From Pontibacter lucknowensis (GTDB lineage: Bacteria; Bacteroidota; Bacteroidia; Cytophagales; Hymenobacteraceae), in contig NZ_FTNM01000004.1 in NCBI RefSeq assembly GCF_900156415.1, positions 248,001 through 312,000 on the forward strand: a DNA stretch of 64,000 bases. The letters run 5' to 3'. The notes under the pieces are model-generated. The model ran no database searches, was not told where the DNA came from, and worked only from the letters and a program-made list of their open reading frames with translations. Both the position numbers and the translations under genes were made by a program. Positions 26,882 through 35,701 of this stretch are shown here, one piece after another (position 1 is the first letter of the stretch; each line of letters opens with the position of its first letter).

Positions 26882-27877
26882 ATGAAAAACTTTATATACC
26901 CTTTCATATTTCTACTACTCTTCCAGGTTCCGGCAGAGGCACAATCGCAGCGCGCCTATGATGCCACTTTGAGCGACTATGCTTACCGTTACCCGGTGAA
27001 CTACCTGGAGGTGGAGCAGGAGGGGCAGAAGTACAGAATGGCTTACATGGATGTGTCGCCGCCCACCAGTTTTAAAAATCCGCAGACAGTGGTGCTCCTG
27101 CATGGTAAGAACTTTCTGGGGGCTTACTGGCAACAGACGGTTAACTTTCTGGCAGGGCAGGGATTCCGGGTTGTCGTGCCTGATCAACTGGGCTTCGGCA
27201 AGTCAGACAAGGCAGAAGTGCATTATAGTTTTCACCAATTGGCGCAGCACACCCGGCAATTGCTGGATCACCTCAAAATCAGCGAGGCCGTTATGGTCGG
27301 GCACTCCATGGGGGGCATGCTGGCTACAAGGTTCGCACTTATGTATCCGGAGACGACCGCCAAACTAGTGCTTGAGAATCCAATTGGACTGGAGGACTAC
27401 CGGCGCATCGTACCTTACAAGAGTTTGGATGAGCTATACCAGGAAGAACTGAAGCGCACGGAGGCAGGCATTCGGGACTACCACAAGACTTACTATACCT
27501 CCTGGAAGCCAGCCTATGAAGAGTGGGTGCGCATACCTGCGGCCCAGTTGCGCAGTCCGGACTACCCGCTGGTGGCTCGGGTGGCAGCGCATACCTATGC
27601 CATGATCTATGAGCAGCCAGTAGTGTATGAATTCAGCGAGTTAAAAATGCCTGTGCTGCTGGCCATCGGGCTGGAGGATCGCACGGTGGTAGGGAAGGCC
27701 TATATCAAAAGTGAAGAGGAGCGGAAGCAGTACGGACAATACCCGCAACTGGGGCAGCAAACGGCTGGAGCTATACCGAATGCCCGATTGCTGGAGTTGA
27801 ACGGGGTGGGCCACATTCCGCATATCGAGGCAACGGACCAGTTTCATAAAGCGCTGCTGGAATTCCTGAAGCAGTAA
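26882..27877 (+). CDS. Alpha/beta-fold hydrolase, exported
   Basis: The 331-residue protein has a signal peptide (FIYPFIFLLLFQVPAEAQS). The hydrolase core has the oxyanion HGKNF (about 75), nucleophile serine in MVGHSMGGMLATRFAL (about 140), acidic residue in AIGLEDRTVVG (about 265) and the histidine in NGVGHIPHIE (about 308). The layout is that of the epoxide hydrolase/haloperoxidase-like esterases. Location is periplasmic. The substrate is unknown. It stands alone and ends near an AGGTATAG copy. Confidence 0.87.
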   Translation: MKNFIYPFIFLLLFQVPAEAQSQRAYDATLSDYAYRYPVNYLEVEQEGQKYRMAYMDVSPPTSFKNPQTVVLLHGKNFLGAYWQQTVNFLAGQGFRVVVPDQLGFGKSDKAEVHYSFHQLAQHTRQLLDHLKISEAVMVGHSMGGMLATRFALMYPETTAKLVLENPIGLEDYRRIVPYKSLDELYQEELKRTEAGIRDYHKTYYTSWKPAYEEWVRIPAAQLRSPDYPLVARVAAHTYAMIYEQPVVYEFSELKMPVLLAIGLEDRTVVGKAYIKSEEERKQYGQYPQLGQQTAGAIPNARLLELNGVGHIPHIEATDQFHKALLEFLKQ

Positions 27878-27897
27878 GCTATACCTGGCGCCAGATC

Positions 27898-28125
27898 TTA
27901 ATGGTGGTGGTGATGATCGTGCTCGTCGGGCTTGCTGTTGAAGTTGACAATCGTGCCCAATCCAAAGAATACAAACCAGCAAAGATATAGCGCATTGAAA
28001 TTCTCCACTGTTTTGTCGATAAACAGTAGGATAATGTTCGCCAGTATAGTCATCACCAGACCCGTCATCGCCACAAACTGGTAAGAGTTCATCTCACGTG
28101 GGTCATATATTTTCGATAGTTTCAT
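27898..28125 (-). CDS. Small two-helix membrane protein with histidine-rich tail
   Basis: About 75 residues from the ATG at 28125 (MKLSKIYDPREM). The frame runs on to 28203, but the added part is hydrophilic and unlike a normal start. Two transmembrane helices (FVAMTGLVMTILANIILLF and ALYLCWFVFFGLGTIVNF) are followed by a C-terminal tail ending in five histidines (HDHHHHH), a plausible metal-binding tail. No family recognised. Given nearby copper genes, a metal role is possible but unproven. Confidence 0.65.
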   Translation of the reverse strand: MKLSKIYDPREMNSYQFVAMTGLVMTILANIILLFIDKTVENFNALYLCWFVFFGLGTIVNFNSKPDEHDHHHHH

Positions 28126-28329
28126 AAGCTTTCTTGCTGCCGGTTCTCTCTTTAACGCAATTGGGGTGCCATACGTGCCATTCGTTTGCGTTATTTCGCT
28201 CAAAGATAATCTAAAGATGTGGTAGATATATAATAGTATTCAGTTGATTACTTATGTTAAATAAAAATTTACCGCTCCTAACTGATCTCCCGGCAGAGCG
28301 TATACACAGGTAAACTAACGAATTGAATT

Positions 28330-28701
28330 ATGGCAACCAGAGACGAAGATATACAGAACACGCCCAACAGCCCGAAGAATGTAAACGACGAGCATCGCAA
28401 AGGACAGACGATGGGCAACAAACCTGACCCATCTGCGAAGCGCAACGTGGGGTATGGGGGAGCGTTGGAGCGAGCTGACCAGAAAGATAGCCTGGAAAAC
28501 CTGCATATACAGGGAAACGAAACGACCGGCTATGGCGCCAACAATCCTAAGAGCACGGAGGAGTTTGCACAGGGCCCCGGCTTCGAGTACGAGGGCAGCG
28601 ACACGGCCATGGACGATGATGTGAACGGCATCCGCAGTCGTCAGCAGCCTTTCGGGGAGGATGATACTGAACCGAATGACAGCGACCAGAGTCGCATTTA
28701 A
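28330..28701 (+). CDS. Hydrophilic, disordered protein of unknown function
   Basis: The 123-residue protein is rich in D, N, E, G and Q with almost no hydrophobic core (MATRDEDIQNTPNSPKN, GYGGALERADQKD, FEYEGSDTAMDDDVNG). It looks intrinsically disordered, like stress or desiccation-associated proteins of some Bacteroidota. No signal peptide. It has its own strong terminator. The ATG is preceded by an AT-rich promoter region. Function unknown. Confidence 0.65.
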   Translation: MATRDEDIQNTPNSPKNVNDEHRKGQTMGNKPDPSAKRNVGYGGALERADQKDSLENLHIQGNETTGYGANNPKSTEEFAQGPGFEYEGSDTAMDDDVNGIRSRQQPFGEDDTEPNDSDQSRI

Positions 28702-28724
28702 GACAGGCTATACCTAAATTCAGC

Positions 28725-28762
28725 AAAAAGCCCCGCCTCTTCAACAAGAGGCGGGGCTTTTT
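28725..28762. terminator. Strong bidirectional terminator
   Basis: A perfect 17-bp stem (28725-28741 with 28746-28762, core agccccgcctctt) with a 4-nt loop, A-run before and T-run after, serves both the disordered-protein gene and the helicase gene. Confidence 0.95.
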
Positions 28763-28775
28763 ATGTTATGAACGG

Positions 28776-30206
28776 CTAGTATTCCAGATTTCCGGATGGC
28801 CTGCTTTGACCGCCGCCTTTTTTATCCCGCCAGTTTCTGCGGTTGCCGCCAGCTGAGCGGCTATTGGTTCCTGCGCTTGCTGTAGCACGGCTGCTTCCTT
28901 CGCTTCTGCCTGTACGACCGTTTGAATTTCCACCTGATCGTCCATTACCACTTCCGGATGGCTTGTTGCCACTTGCAGCACGGTTGCCATTGTTAGAAGC
29001 TGTTTTGTTCCGGGGCTCTCTTCCGGCTGGGCCTTTCGGCTTTTTGGCATGCTCGAGATTAACAGATAAGTGCTCTGGCAAAGCAAAAGGATGGTCTGCA
29101 TTTACTTTTATCTGCTTGTTGATCAGCTTCTGGATGTCACGCAGGTAATAGCGTTCTTCCTCATCGCAAAACGACAGTGCTATACCTGCATTGCCGGCAC
29201 GGCCCGTACGGCCAATGCGGTGCACGTAAGTCTCGGGTTCGTTTGGCAATTCATAGTTAATCACATGCGACAGCTCTTCCACATCGATACCGCGGGCGGC
29301 AATGTCCGTCGCCACCAGCACACGGGTAGAACCTGCCTTAAAGTTGCTCAAGGCACGTTGACGCGCATTCTGTGACTTGTTGCCGTGGATGGCTTCTGCC
29401 TGTATATTCGCTTTGTTCAGGTCCTTGGCTACCCGATCGGCGCCATGCTTGGTTCTGGTGAATACCAGCACACGGTCGATCTCAGACTCTGAAAGAAGGT
29501 GACGCAGCAGCTCCCGCTTGTCGTTTTTCTCTACAAAGTATACGGCCTGACCCACTTTCTCAGCGGTAGATGAGACAGGGGTCACTTCCACTTTTACCGG
29601 ATTAATCAGTATGGTGTCAGCCAGATCCTGGATAACAGGCGGCATGGTAGCAGAGAAGAACAGTGACTGTCGTTGCTTTGGCAGCATCGGGATGATGCGC
29701 TTGACGTCATGGATAAAGCCCATGTCCAGCATGCGGTCCGCCTCGTCCAACACGAAGAACTCTACGTGCTTAAGCGAGATAAAGCCCTGCCCGATCAGGT
29801 CGAGCAGACGGCCTGGTGTTGCGATAAGCACGTCTACGCCACGCTTCAGGGTCTGAACCTGCGCATGCTGCGACACGCCACCGAAAATAACGGTATGGCG
29901 CACGCCAGTGTTTTTGCCGTAAGCGGCAAAGCTTTCGTTGATCTGTATGGCCAGCTCCCGTGTAGGAGTCAGGATAAGCGTTTTGATGGTGTTAGATGCT
30001 CTGTTTTTTTGGTTGTGCAGCATCTGTAGCACAGGTATGGCGAAAGCAGCTGTCTTGCCTGTGCCCGTCTGGGCGCAGCCAAGCACGTCGGTGCCAGCCA
30101 AAAGGTGTGGAATAGCCTGTTCCTGTATGGGCGTAGGCTGGGTATAGCCCTCCGCCTGAAGTGCCTTCAGGATAGGATCTATTAAATTTAATTCGCTAAA
30201 TGTCAT
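28776..30206 (-). CDS. DEAD-box ATP-dependent RNA helicase (RhlE-like)
   Basis: The 476-residue protein has all DEAD-box motifs: Q motif ([10 protein letters not shown]), Walker [33 protein letters not shown] in [16 protein letters not shown], then in the second RecA domain [35 protein letters not shown] and [10 protein letters not shown]. The last about 90 residues are low-complexity and rich in S, G, N and R, an RNA-binding tail common in RhlE relatives. It unwinds RNA in ribosome assembly or RNA decay. A TACCTTTG box lies 24 bp upstream. Confidence 0.93.
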   Translation of the reverse strand: MTFSELNLIDPILKALQAEGYTQPTPIQEQAIPHLLAGTDVLGCAQTGTGKTAAFAIPVLQMLHNQKNRASNTIKTLILTPTRELAIQINESFAAYGKNTGVRHTVIFGGVSQHAQVQTLKRGVDVLIATPGRLLDLIGQGFISLKHVEFFVLDEADRMLDMGFIHDVKRIIPMLPKQRQSLFFSATMPPVIQDLADTILINPVKVEVTPVSSTAEKVGQAVYFVEKNDKRELLRHLLSESEIDRVLVFTRTKHGADRVAKDLNKANIQAEAIHGNKSQNARQRALSNFKAGSTRVLVATDIAARGIDVEELSHVINYELPNEPETYVHRIGRTGRAGNAGIALSFCDEEERYYLRDIQKLINKQIKVNADHPFALPEHLSVNLEHAKKPKGPAGREPRNKTASNNGNRAASGNKPSGSGNGRSGGNSNGRTGRSEGSSRATASAGTNSRSAGGNRRNWRDKKGGGQSRPSGNLEY

Positions 30207-30229
30207 GTATGATTGATTATTGCAAGCTA

Positions 30230-30237
30230 CAAAGGTA
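30230..30237 (-). promoter_or_regulatory. Possible -7 promoter box of the RNA helicase gene
   Basis: On the minus strand TACCTTTG matches TAnnTTTG, 24 bp before the start codon. No TTTG is found at the expected -33 distance. Confidence 0.45.
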
Positions 30238-30499
30238 AGTCTATTATTCCGGCTTGCGCTTATTTATTTGTAAACCACTATACTGCTACTCAGCGGGTAT
30301 AGGATGGTCGAATAAGGGTACAACAGGAAGTGTATCGTAATAATTCAAAGCAGGTATGCACAGGGCAGTTCTGTTTTGCAGCAGCCTGTAAATGCGGCAG
30401 GGCAAAATGTTTTATTAGATTTGCGTAGGTATAGGCAGGTATACCCGCACATAAGAAATTGTTGTGCAGCAATGACTTGCTTTTAATTTAACAAAGGAA

Positions 30500-31078
30500 A
30501 TGATACAGCCACACACGTTGCACATCCGCAATATGGTATGCCCCCGTTGCCTCAAGGTGGTGACCCAGGAGCTCGATAAACTTGACTTAGACCCGGTAGC
30601 CATCCAACTGGGTGAAGTAAAGCTGGAGCAGGCGCCTACAACGGAGCAGTTGCGTAAGCTGCGGGAAGCGCTGCAGGAAAATGGCTTTGAACTGATTGAA
30701 GACAAGAAGGCAGAGCTCGTCGAAAAAATCAAAATTGCCATCATCGAACTGATCCGCTCGGGAGAGGTGGAAAATCTCAATGTTAACATCTCAGACTATC
30801 TGGCACAGCAGCTTGGCCGGGACTATCACTACCTGAGCACACTCTTTTCGGCCGAAGAAGGACTCACGATTGCACGCTATGTCGTGCTGCAAAAGGTAGA
30901 ACGGGCCAAAGAACTGCTGGCCTACAACGAGTTGAGTCTGAGTCAGATCAGTTTTCAGTTGGGATATAGCAGTGTGGCGCACCTGTCGGCGCAGTTTAAG
31001 CAGGTAACCGGGATGTCGCCATCAGAGTATAAGAAAGCCGCAGCTCCATTGCGGAAGCCGCTTGATAATGTAAACTGA
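30500..31078 (+). CDS. HMA-like domain fused to AraC-type DNA-binding domain (putative metal-responsive regulator)
   Basis: The first 68 residues read as a ferredoxin-like heavy-metal-associated domain with a CxxC site (NMVCPRCLKVVTQEL, then GEVKLEQAPTTEQLRKLREALQENGFEL). The rest (about 75-185) is an AraC-family double helix-turn-helix with the conserved second motif LSLSQISFQLGYSSVAHLSAQFKQVTGMSPSEYKK. There is no cupin or sugar-binding domain, so the HMA part is the likely sensor. It is adjacent to the DUF305 gene and within 5 kb of the CopA ATPase and CopZ-like genes. Copper or another thiophilic metal is inferred as ligand. Confidence 0.85.
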   Translation: MIQPHTLHIRNMVCPRCLKVVTQELDKLDLDPVAIQLGEVKLEQAPTTEQLRKLREALQENGFELIEDKKAELVEKIKIAIIELIRSGEVENLNVNISDYLAQQLGRDYHYLSTLFSAEEGLTIARYVVLQKVERAKELLAYNELSLSQISFQLGYSSVAHLSAQFKQVTGMSPSEYKKAAAPLRKPLDNVN

Positions 31079-31089
31079 TTCAACTGCTT

Positions 31090-31539
31090 ATGGAGAAGGG
31101 AAATTACGGGAAGTTTATGCTGATGCTTGGGCTTTCCTTTTTGGTGATGTATGCCGTCATGTTCAGCAATGTAGCCGAAATAAGTCACATTCATCTCAAC
31201 CTCAACCGGCTGTACATGACTATCCTGATGGTGGCTCCTATGGCTTTGATCATGCTAGGAGTAATGCGCTCGATGTACAGAGACCAAAAGATGAATGCCA
31301 TCATCGCCGTCATGAGCATCATGGCCATTGTTGGATCATTTATTATGCTTCGTAACCAGTCCTATATAGGTGACAAAGCATTTATCCATTCCATGATCCC
31401 GCACCACTCTTCTGCTATACTGGTCAGTGAAGAGGCCAGAATCAATGATCCGGAATTGAAGAAGCTGGCAGAGGAGATCATCCGGTCACAGAAGAAAGAA
31501 ATTGCAGAGATGGAGAAAATTCTGCAGCGGGTAGACTGA
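31090..31539 (+). CDS. DUF305-domain membrane protein
   Basis: The 149-residue protein has three hydrophobic helices (about 8-30, 42-60, 70-90), then a DUF305 motif: FIHSMIPHHSSAILVSEEARI, DPELKKLAEEIIRSQKKEIAEME. The His pair in MIPHH, the glutamate in SEEA and the later SQKKEIAEM are typical of the family, often found with copper and silver resistance genes. It starts 11 bp after the HMA-AraC gene and shares its operon. A metal-handling role is inferred by context. Confidence 0.85.
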   Translation: MEKGNYGKFMLMLGLSFLVMYAVMFSNVAEISHIHLNLNRLYMTILMVAPMALIMLGVMRSMYRDQKMNAIIAVMSIMAIVGSFIMLRNQSYIGDKAFIHSMIPHHSSAILVSEEARINDPELKKLAEEIIRSQKKEIAEMEKILQRVD

Positions 31540-31570
31540 GTAAGCAGGAAGTAATGTAGTCCTAAATCAC

Positions 31571-31628
31571 CAAAAAGCAAGAGCGCATGCTGCGTCGGTA
31601 CTGACTTGGCATGCGCTCTTGCTTTTTG
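31571..31628. terminator. Long bidirectional terminator
   Basis: A 20-bp perfect stem (31571-31590 with 31609-31628, core agcaagagcgcatgc) around an 18-nt loop ends the DUF305 operon and the convergent response-regulator operon. Confidence 0.9.
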
Positions 31629-31639
31629 AAGCAGGAAAA

Positions 31640-32056
31640 TTACTCTACCCGCATCAAAAATTCTTCTTTGATGAACTCGAGGATCTCAGGAGAAAGGGGC
31701 TTCGAGAAAAACTCCTTTACTTCCTTGTGGCTGCGGGCACACTGTATGTCTTTGCGGTCCACAGCTGAGGAAAGCATAAATAAGCTACACTTTTGGGTGG
31801 CGTATTCCGGAAGTTTGCGATACTCCTCTATAAAATTCCAGCCGTCCATTCCGGGCATGTTGATATCCAGGAAGATCAGATCAGGGAATTTTTCTCCCGA
31901 AGGTTCCACAGAAGATTTCAGAAAATCAAGTGCTTCTTCAGCTCCTTGAAAGCTGAAAACGTCCTCAGCAAAGTTCTCATTTCGGATGATGCTTTCACAG
32001 ACAAAGTTGTTCACTTCATCATCATCAATCAAAACTACTCTTTTCAATATATTCAT
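31640..32056 (-). CDS. Stand-alone receiver-domain response regulator
   Basis: The 138-residue protein is a CheY-like receiver only: acidic pair in VVLIDDDEVN, phospho-acceptor aspartate in LIFLDINMPGMDGWNF, and the SS and KP positions in MLSSAVD and FFSKPLSPE. There is no output domain, so it may relay phosphate or act by protein contact. It begins 2 bp after the stop of the large PAS kinase gene, so they are one operon and probably one signalling pair. Confidence 0.9.
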   Translation of the reverse strand: MNILKRVVLIDDDEVNNFVCESIIRNENFAEDVFSFQGAEEALDFLKSSVEPSGEKFPDLIFLDINMPGMDGWNFIEEYRKLPEYATQKCSLFMLSSAVDRKDIQCARSHKEVKEFFSKPLSPEILEFIKEEFLMRVE

Positions 32057-32058
32057 TA

Positions 32059-35000
32059 CTACAGGGTGTGTCTAAAATAAATGTTAAAAGTAGTGCCGAC
32101 ATTCACCTGACTATCTACTTCTACTTTGCCGCCAAGCAGCTCAGCCTGGGTTTTAACAAGATGCAATCCCAAACCCCGTCCTTCTCCGTGAGCATGAAAT
32201 CGCTTGTATAAACCGAAGACTTTTTCTTTTTCCTTACTCAGATCGATCCCAAGACCATTATCTGATACGCTGAGACAAATATAGTTAGGAATAGTGAAAG
32301 TTTTAAGCCGCAGATACAAATTTCTGTCAGGGGATCGGTATTTCAAAGCATTTGTGATGAGATTATGCATGATGCTGTGTACATAGCTCCGAACGCCAAT
32401 CACGTTGGGCGCCTCTTCGAAGTCCCGCTCCAGCCTGATATGCCCTCCCAACAGCTCATTGGGGAGGCTATCATAGATTTCTTCATAAACATCTTCAAAC
32501 TTAATCTCTTCCCGCACATTGTTGATTTCACTCCGGATCGTGAGTAGGTCGTTGAGGTCCCGAATGGTGGTGTCGAGTAGTTTGGCAGACTTAAACAGGT
32601 TGTCAATCACCCGGGGGTTCATAGGTGAGTCGGGCTTGTGTTTGTTGTATATGGTGGTGAGACCGAGAATGTTAGCAATTGGAGCTCTCAGGTTATGTGA
32701 TACAATGTAAGCGAACTGCTGCAGATTCTGATTTTGCTTCAGCAGTTGGTCAGTCAACTCGTCCCGCTTTTGCTGAGCCTCCTTGTAAGATGTCATGTCA
32801 GAAGCAGAGCCGTCGAGACGGTAGACGTGTCCGTTTTCATCATTTCTGGGTGAAATACGCAGCATCAGCCATTTACACTGGTTGTCTTTTGTTATGATGC
32901 GTACTTCGTAATGCTGGCGCTCGCCCTTTTTGAGTTCAGGCAGAATATGCTGCTCTATGTAGGCTCTGTCTTCCGGGTGTATTCTGTTGCACCAGAGTTC
33001 AGCCTGTGCTGTAAACTCTTCTTCTGTATAACCCGTCAGTTCGAGGCACTGCGGACTCACATAGAGCATCTTTAGGGCAGTGTCAGCAGAGAATATCATT
33101 TCCGGTATGTTTTCCAGGGTTGATTGCAGCAGGTTTTTCGCCTTCAGGGCTTCCTGCTCAACCCGTTTGCGGTCAGTGATGTCCTGCACCGAGCCATGGA
33201 AACGGACTAGTTTGCCCTGCGCATTATATTTCGGTTCTCCAATTTCAAAGACCGTACGCCTCTGACCATCAGGCCGAACAATGGTGTGCTCCACCGATAG
33301 GATCCTGTTATTTTCAGAAGCTTCCTTTATCGCCCCCCATATGAGCTCATGTTCCTCCTCTGGCACAAAATGGATGAAGTTGAATCGGGATGGAATAAAG
33401 GACATCTTGTTAACGCCATAAATAGCATACACACTGTCAGACCAGGTCAGCTGGTCACGCTCCACATCGAGCTCCCAGTTGCCCAGCATGGCCAGTTGCT
33501 GAGCCCGGGCCAGTTGCTCCTCGTTGCGCCTGATAGTCTCCAGCGCCAGTTTGCGATCTGAGATATTGAGCACACTCAGGGCAACGGCCAGCACACGGTT
33601 ATCTGGTCCAAGCACTGGACGAAATGCTATTTCATGCCAGAAATCGCCATGGCCATCTTCATACTGGATGATCTCACCTTTCATAGCACGTGCATGCTGT
33701 TCCCGAAACTGCCTGCCTTTTTCTTCGCCAACCAAATCCAGGAAGTTCATCCCTGTTTTTAGCTCTTTCATCAGCATGTTGTGCACATCTTTCTTTGCCA
33801 CCGCATTGCACATCATCACACGCATTGATTTATCGAGCAGGTAGATCGCCTGTGGTGAGCTGTCAAGCAGTGCCCTCAGGTTTGCCTCACTCGCCATCAG
33901 TTTTTCCTGCGCTATGACCTGTTCTGTAATATCGATCATGGTGCCGTTCCAGATCACGTGACCAGCTTCTCGCCAGGTAGGCAGGCCGTGGGTCTGCACC
34001 CATTTCCATTGGCCGTCCTGCGGCTGCCTGATCCGGAAAATCACCACCAGGGGAGACAGACTGCGATAAGAATCAGTGATGGCACTCAGAACCTGGGGCA
34101 CATCATCAGGCTCGATGTGCCGGTATAGCGCCGTAATGTTGCCATACACCTCCTCAGGACTTATATGGAAAAGGTCGTGGATGCCGTCACTGACAAATGT
34201 AAAGGCGTAATGGGACAGGCTCTTCATCTCCAGCTGAAAAACAGCGCCCGGTATACTGGAGCTGATCTCTCGCAGCTGTTTATCGTTTACCTGCAGTTTT
34301 TCGATCATTTCCAGGCGCTCATCCACGTTTATAGCGACAACCAGGCGCGGCATGCTTTCCCCAATGCGCGGCAGCGCATGAGAAATCGCCTCGACCTCAA
34401 ACTCACTGCCATCGCTGCGTTTATGGCGCACCCTGCTTTGCTGCGACTCCAGCTCGTCTACCTGGTCCAGCCTGAACTTAAGAAGCGGCACGTCATGCTG
34501 CGGCCTTACGTCGAATATATTCAGCGCCAGGAACTCCTCTCTGCTGTAACCATACTCACGGAGGGCGGCCTTGTTTACGTCCAGGAACTGCATCGTGAGC
34601 CGGTCATACACCCACATGGGGATAGGGTTCATGTCGAAGAGCATCTTATACTTCAGCTGGCTCTCGGACAGCGCTTCCTGCAGCTCCTGACGTTTCTGCA
34701 TTTCGGCGTTGAGCAATTTGTTATCAGAACGCAGCCGTTGAATGACATTGCGGAGCAGAAGAGCGGCGGCAATGCTTATCAGTATGATAATGGCAAGTAC
34801 AAGCCGGTGACTTTGTACAAACGACGAGATAGAATGAGATGCCTGCTGGCTGCTTTCGCGGGTAGCCTGGCGTATACTTTCACTTAAATCCTTGAGGTAA
34901 TTCTGGTGATGCCGGTATTCAGGGGTGATCACCATGCGGTTATAGGCCAGGGCTTCTGCTATGTTGCTACTGCGGCTAAGTTGCAGCAAGTGCTTGACCA

Positions 35001-35406
35001 GGGTATCGTGCGCAGCCGTCTCATTTTCGAAATTGATAAGAATCTGTTGGCGCTGCTCATCCTGCATCATGGCCTTCAACTGTGTGATGATGTCGGCACT
35101 CTGTGCCTGGGCCGCCTGAATGTCCTGTTCGTATTTGTCCTTCTCAGAAGGGCTGTTTGAAGTCAGGTGCAGTAGTACTGCCTGGTGTACGGCATCATCA
35201 TTGGTCTGCAGGTCGTCGATCAGTTCAAGCTCCTGTAAGGCCAGTACTATATAAGCATCATGGCTGAGCTGAACCTGGCGGGCCTGAAAAAAAGTGTTGG
35301 AGATCAGAATGAGCAGGGTGATCAATAAGCCCGCGAATACAAACAGCACAAGATAGGTCGTGCGCGAAGCTGCATGCAGATGCGTGGGCTGGTTTGTTTT
35401 CAACAT
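32059..35406 (-). CDS. Multi-PAS sensor histidine kinase
   Basis: The 1115-residue protein has TM1 at about 18-40 and TM2 at about 205-222, flanking a helical sensor region that resembles a four-helix-bundle or CHASE3-type domain. Five PAS repeats follow at about 250-370, 380-500, 505-625, 635-755 and 760-880 (for example LFDMNPIPMWVYDRL, LLDSSPQAIYLLDKS, TLENIPEMIFSADTA). The kinase core has SHNLRAPIANI (about 900), NLITNALKYRSPDR, VSDNGLGIDL and GEGRGLGLHLVK. No receiver is fused; the partner is the receiver gene 2 bp downstream. It senses an unknown external or redox/ligand cue. Confidence 0.9.
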   Translation of the reverse strand: MLKTNQPTHLHAASRTTYLVLFVFAGLLITLLILISNTFFQARQVQLSHDAYIVLALQELELIDDLQTNDDAVHQAVLLHLTSNSPSEKDKYEQDIQAAQAQSADIITQLKAMMQDEQRQQILINFENETAAHDTLVKHLLQLSRSSNIAEALAYNRMVITPEYRHHQNYLKDLSESIRQATRESSQQASHSISSFVQSHRLVLAIIILISIAAALLLRNVIQRLRSDNKLLNAEMQKRQELQEALSESQLKYKMLFDMNPIPMWVYDRLTMQFLDVNKAALREYGYSREEFLALNIFDVRPQHDVPLLKFRLDQVDELESQQSRVRHKRSDGSEFEVEAISHALPRIGESMPRLVVAINVDERLEMIEKLQVNDKQLREISSSIPGAVFQLEMKSLSHYAFTFVSDGIHDLFHISPEEVYGNITALYRHIEPDDVPQVLSAITDSYRSLSPLVVIFRIRQPQDGQWKWVQTHGLPTWREAGHVIWNGTMIDITEQVIAQEKLMASEANLRALLDSSPQAIYLLDKSMRVMMCNAVAKKDVHNMLMKELKTGMNFLDLVGEEKGRQFREQHARAMKGEIIQYEDGHGDFWHEIAFRPVLGPDNRVLAVALSVLNISDRKLALETIRRNEEQLARAQQLAMLGNWELDVERDQLTWSDSVYAIYGVNKMSFIPSRFNFIHFVPEEEHELIWGAIKEASENNRILSVEHTIVRPDGQRRTVFEIGEPKYNAQGKLVRFHGSVQDITDRKRVEQEALKAKNLLQSTLENIPEMIFSADTALKMLYVSPQCLELTGYTEEEFTAQAELWCNRIHPEDRAYIEQHILPELKKGERQHYEVRIITKDNQCKWLMLRISPRNDENGHVYRLDGSASDMTSYKEAQQKRDELTDQLLKQNQNLQQFAYIVSHNLRAPIANILGLTTIYNKHKPDSPMNPRVIDNLFKSAKLLDTTIRDLNDLLTIRSEINNVREEIKFEDVYEEIYDSLPNELLGGHIRLERDFEEAPNVIGVRSYVHSIMHNLITNALKYRSPDRNLYLRLKTFTIPNYICLSVSDNGLGIDLSKEKEKVFGLYKRFHAHGEGRGLGLHLVKTQAELLGGKVEVDSQVNVGTTFNIYFRHTL

Positions 35407-35662
35407 TGGTCAGGTACAGGTGCTTACTAAATTACGGAGCACAAGTATTTGGGTCGCGGATTTTGCACCGATTGTTATCAGTGTTTATCCCCGAACTTAA
35501 ACAATTGCAACTCTAAAAACAAAAATACAGCCCCCAATAAGTTCCTTTCAATTGGTTTTCAAGTAAATATGATAAAGTTCAGGTATAGGACAGCAGCTCA
35601 ATCCGTCAAAAATCTATAAACCTTTTAAAAGATAGTGTAACACACAGGGCATGAAAGGGGCG

Positions 35663-35670
35663 TACCTTTG
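35663..35670 (+). promoter_or_regulatory. Likely -7 promoter box for copA
   Basis: TACCTTTG lies 31 bp before the ATG at 35702 and inside the longer reading frame that opens at 35651. Its place argues that transcription starts near 35675 and that 35702 is the true start. A -33 TTTG is not evident. Confidence 0.5.
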
Positions 35671-35701
35671 TATTGATTGGAAGCTAAACCATCGAGATAA
35701 C

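Noticed and set aside
34165..34887. 240-codon plus-strand frame inside the PAS kinase gene
   Set aside because: Antisense to a well-supported kinase with five PAS domains; no motif found in the translation.
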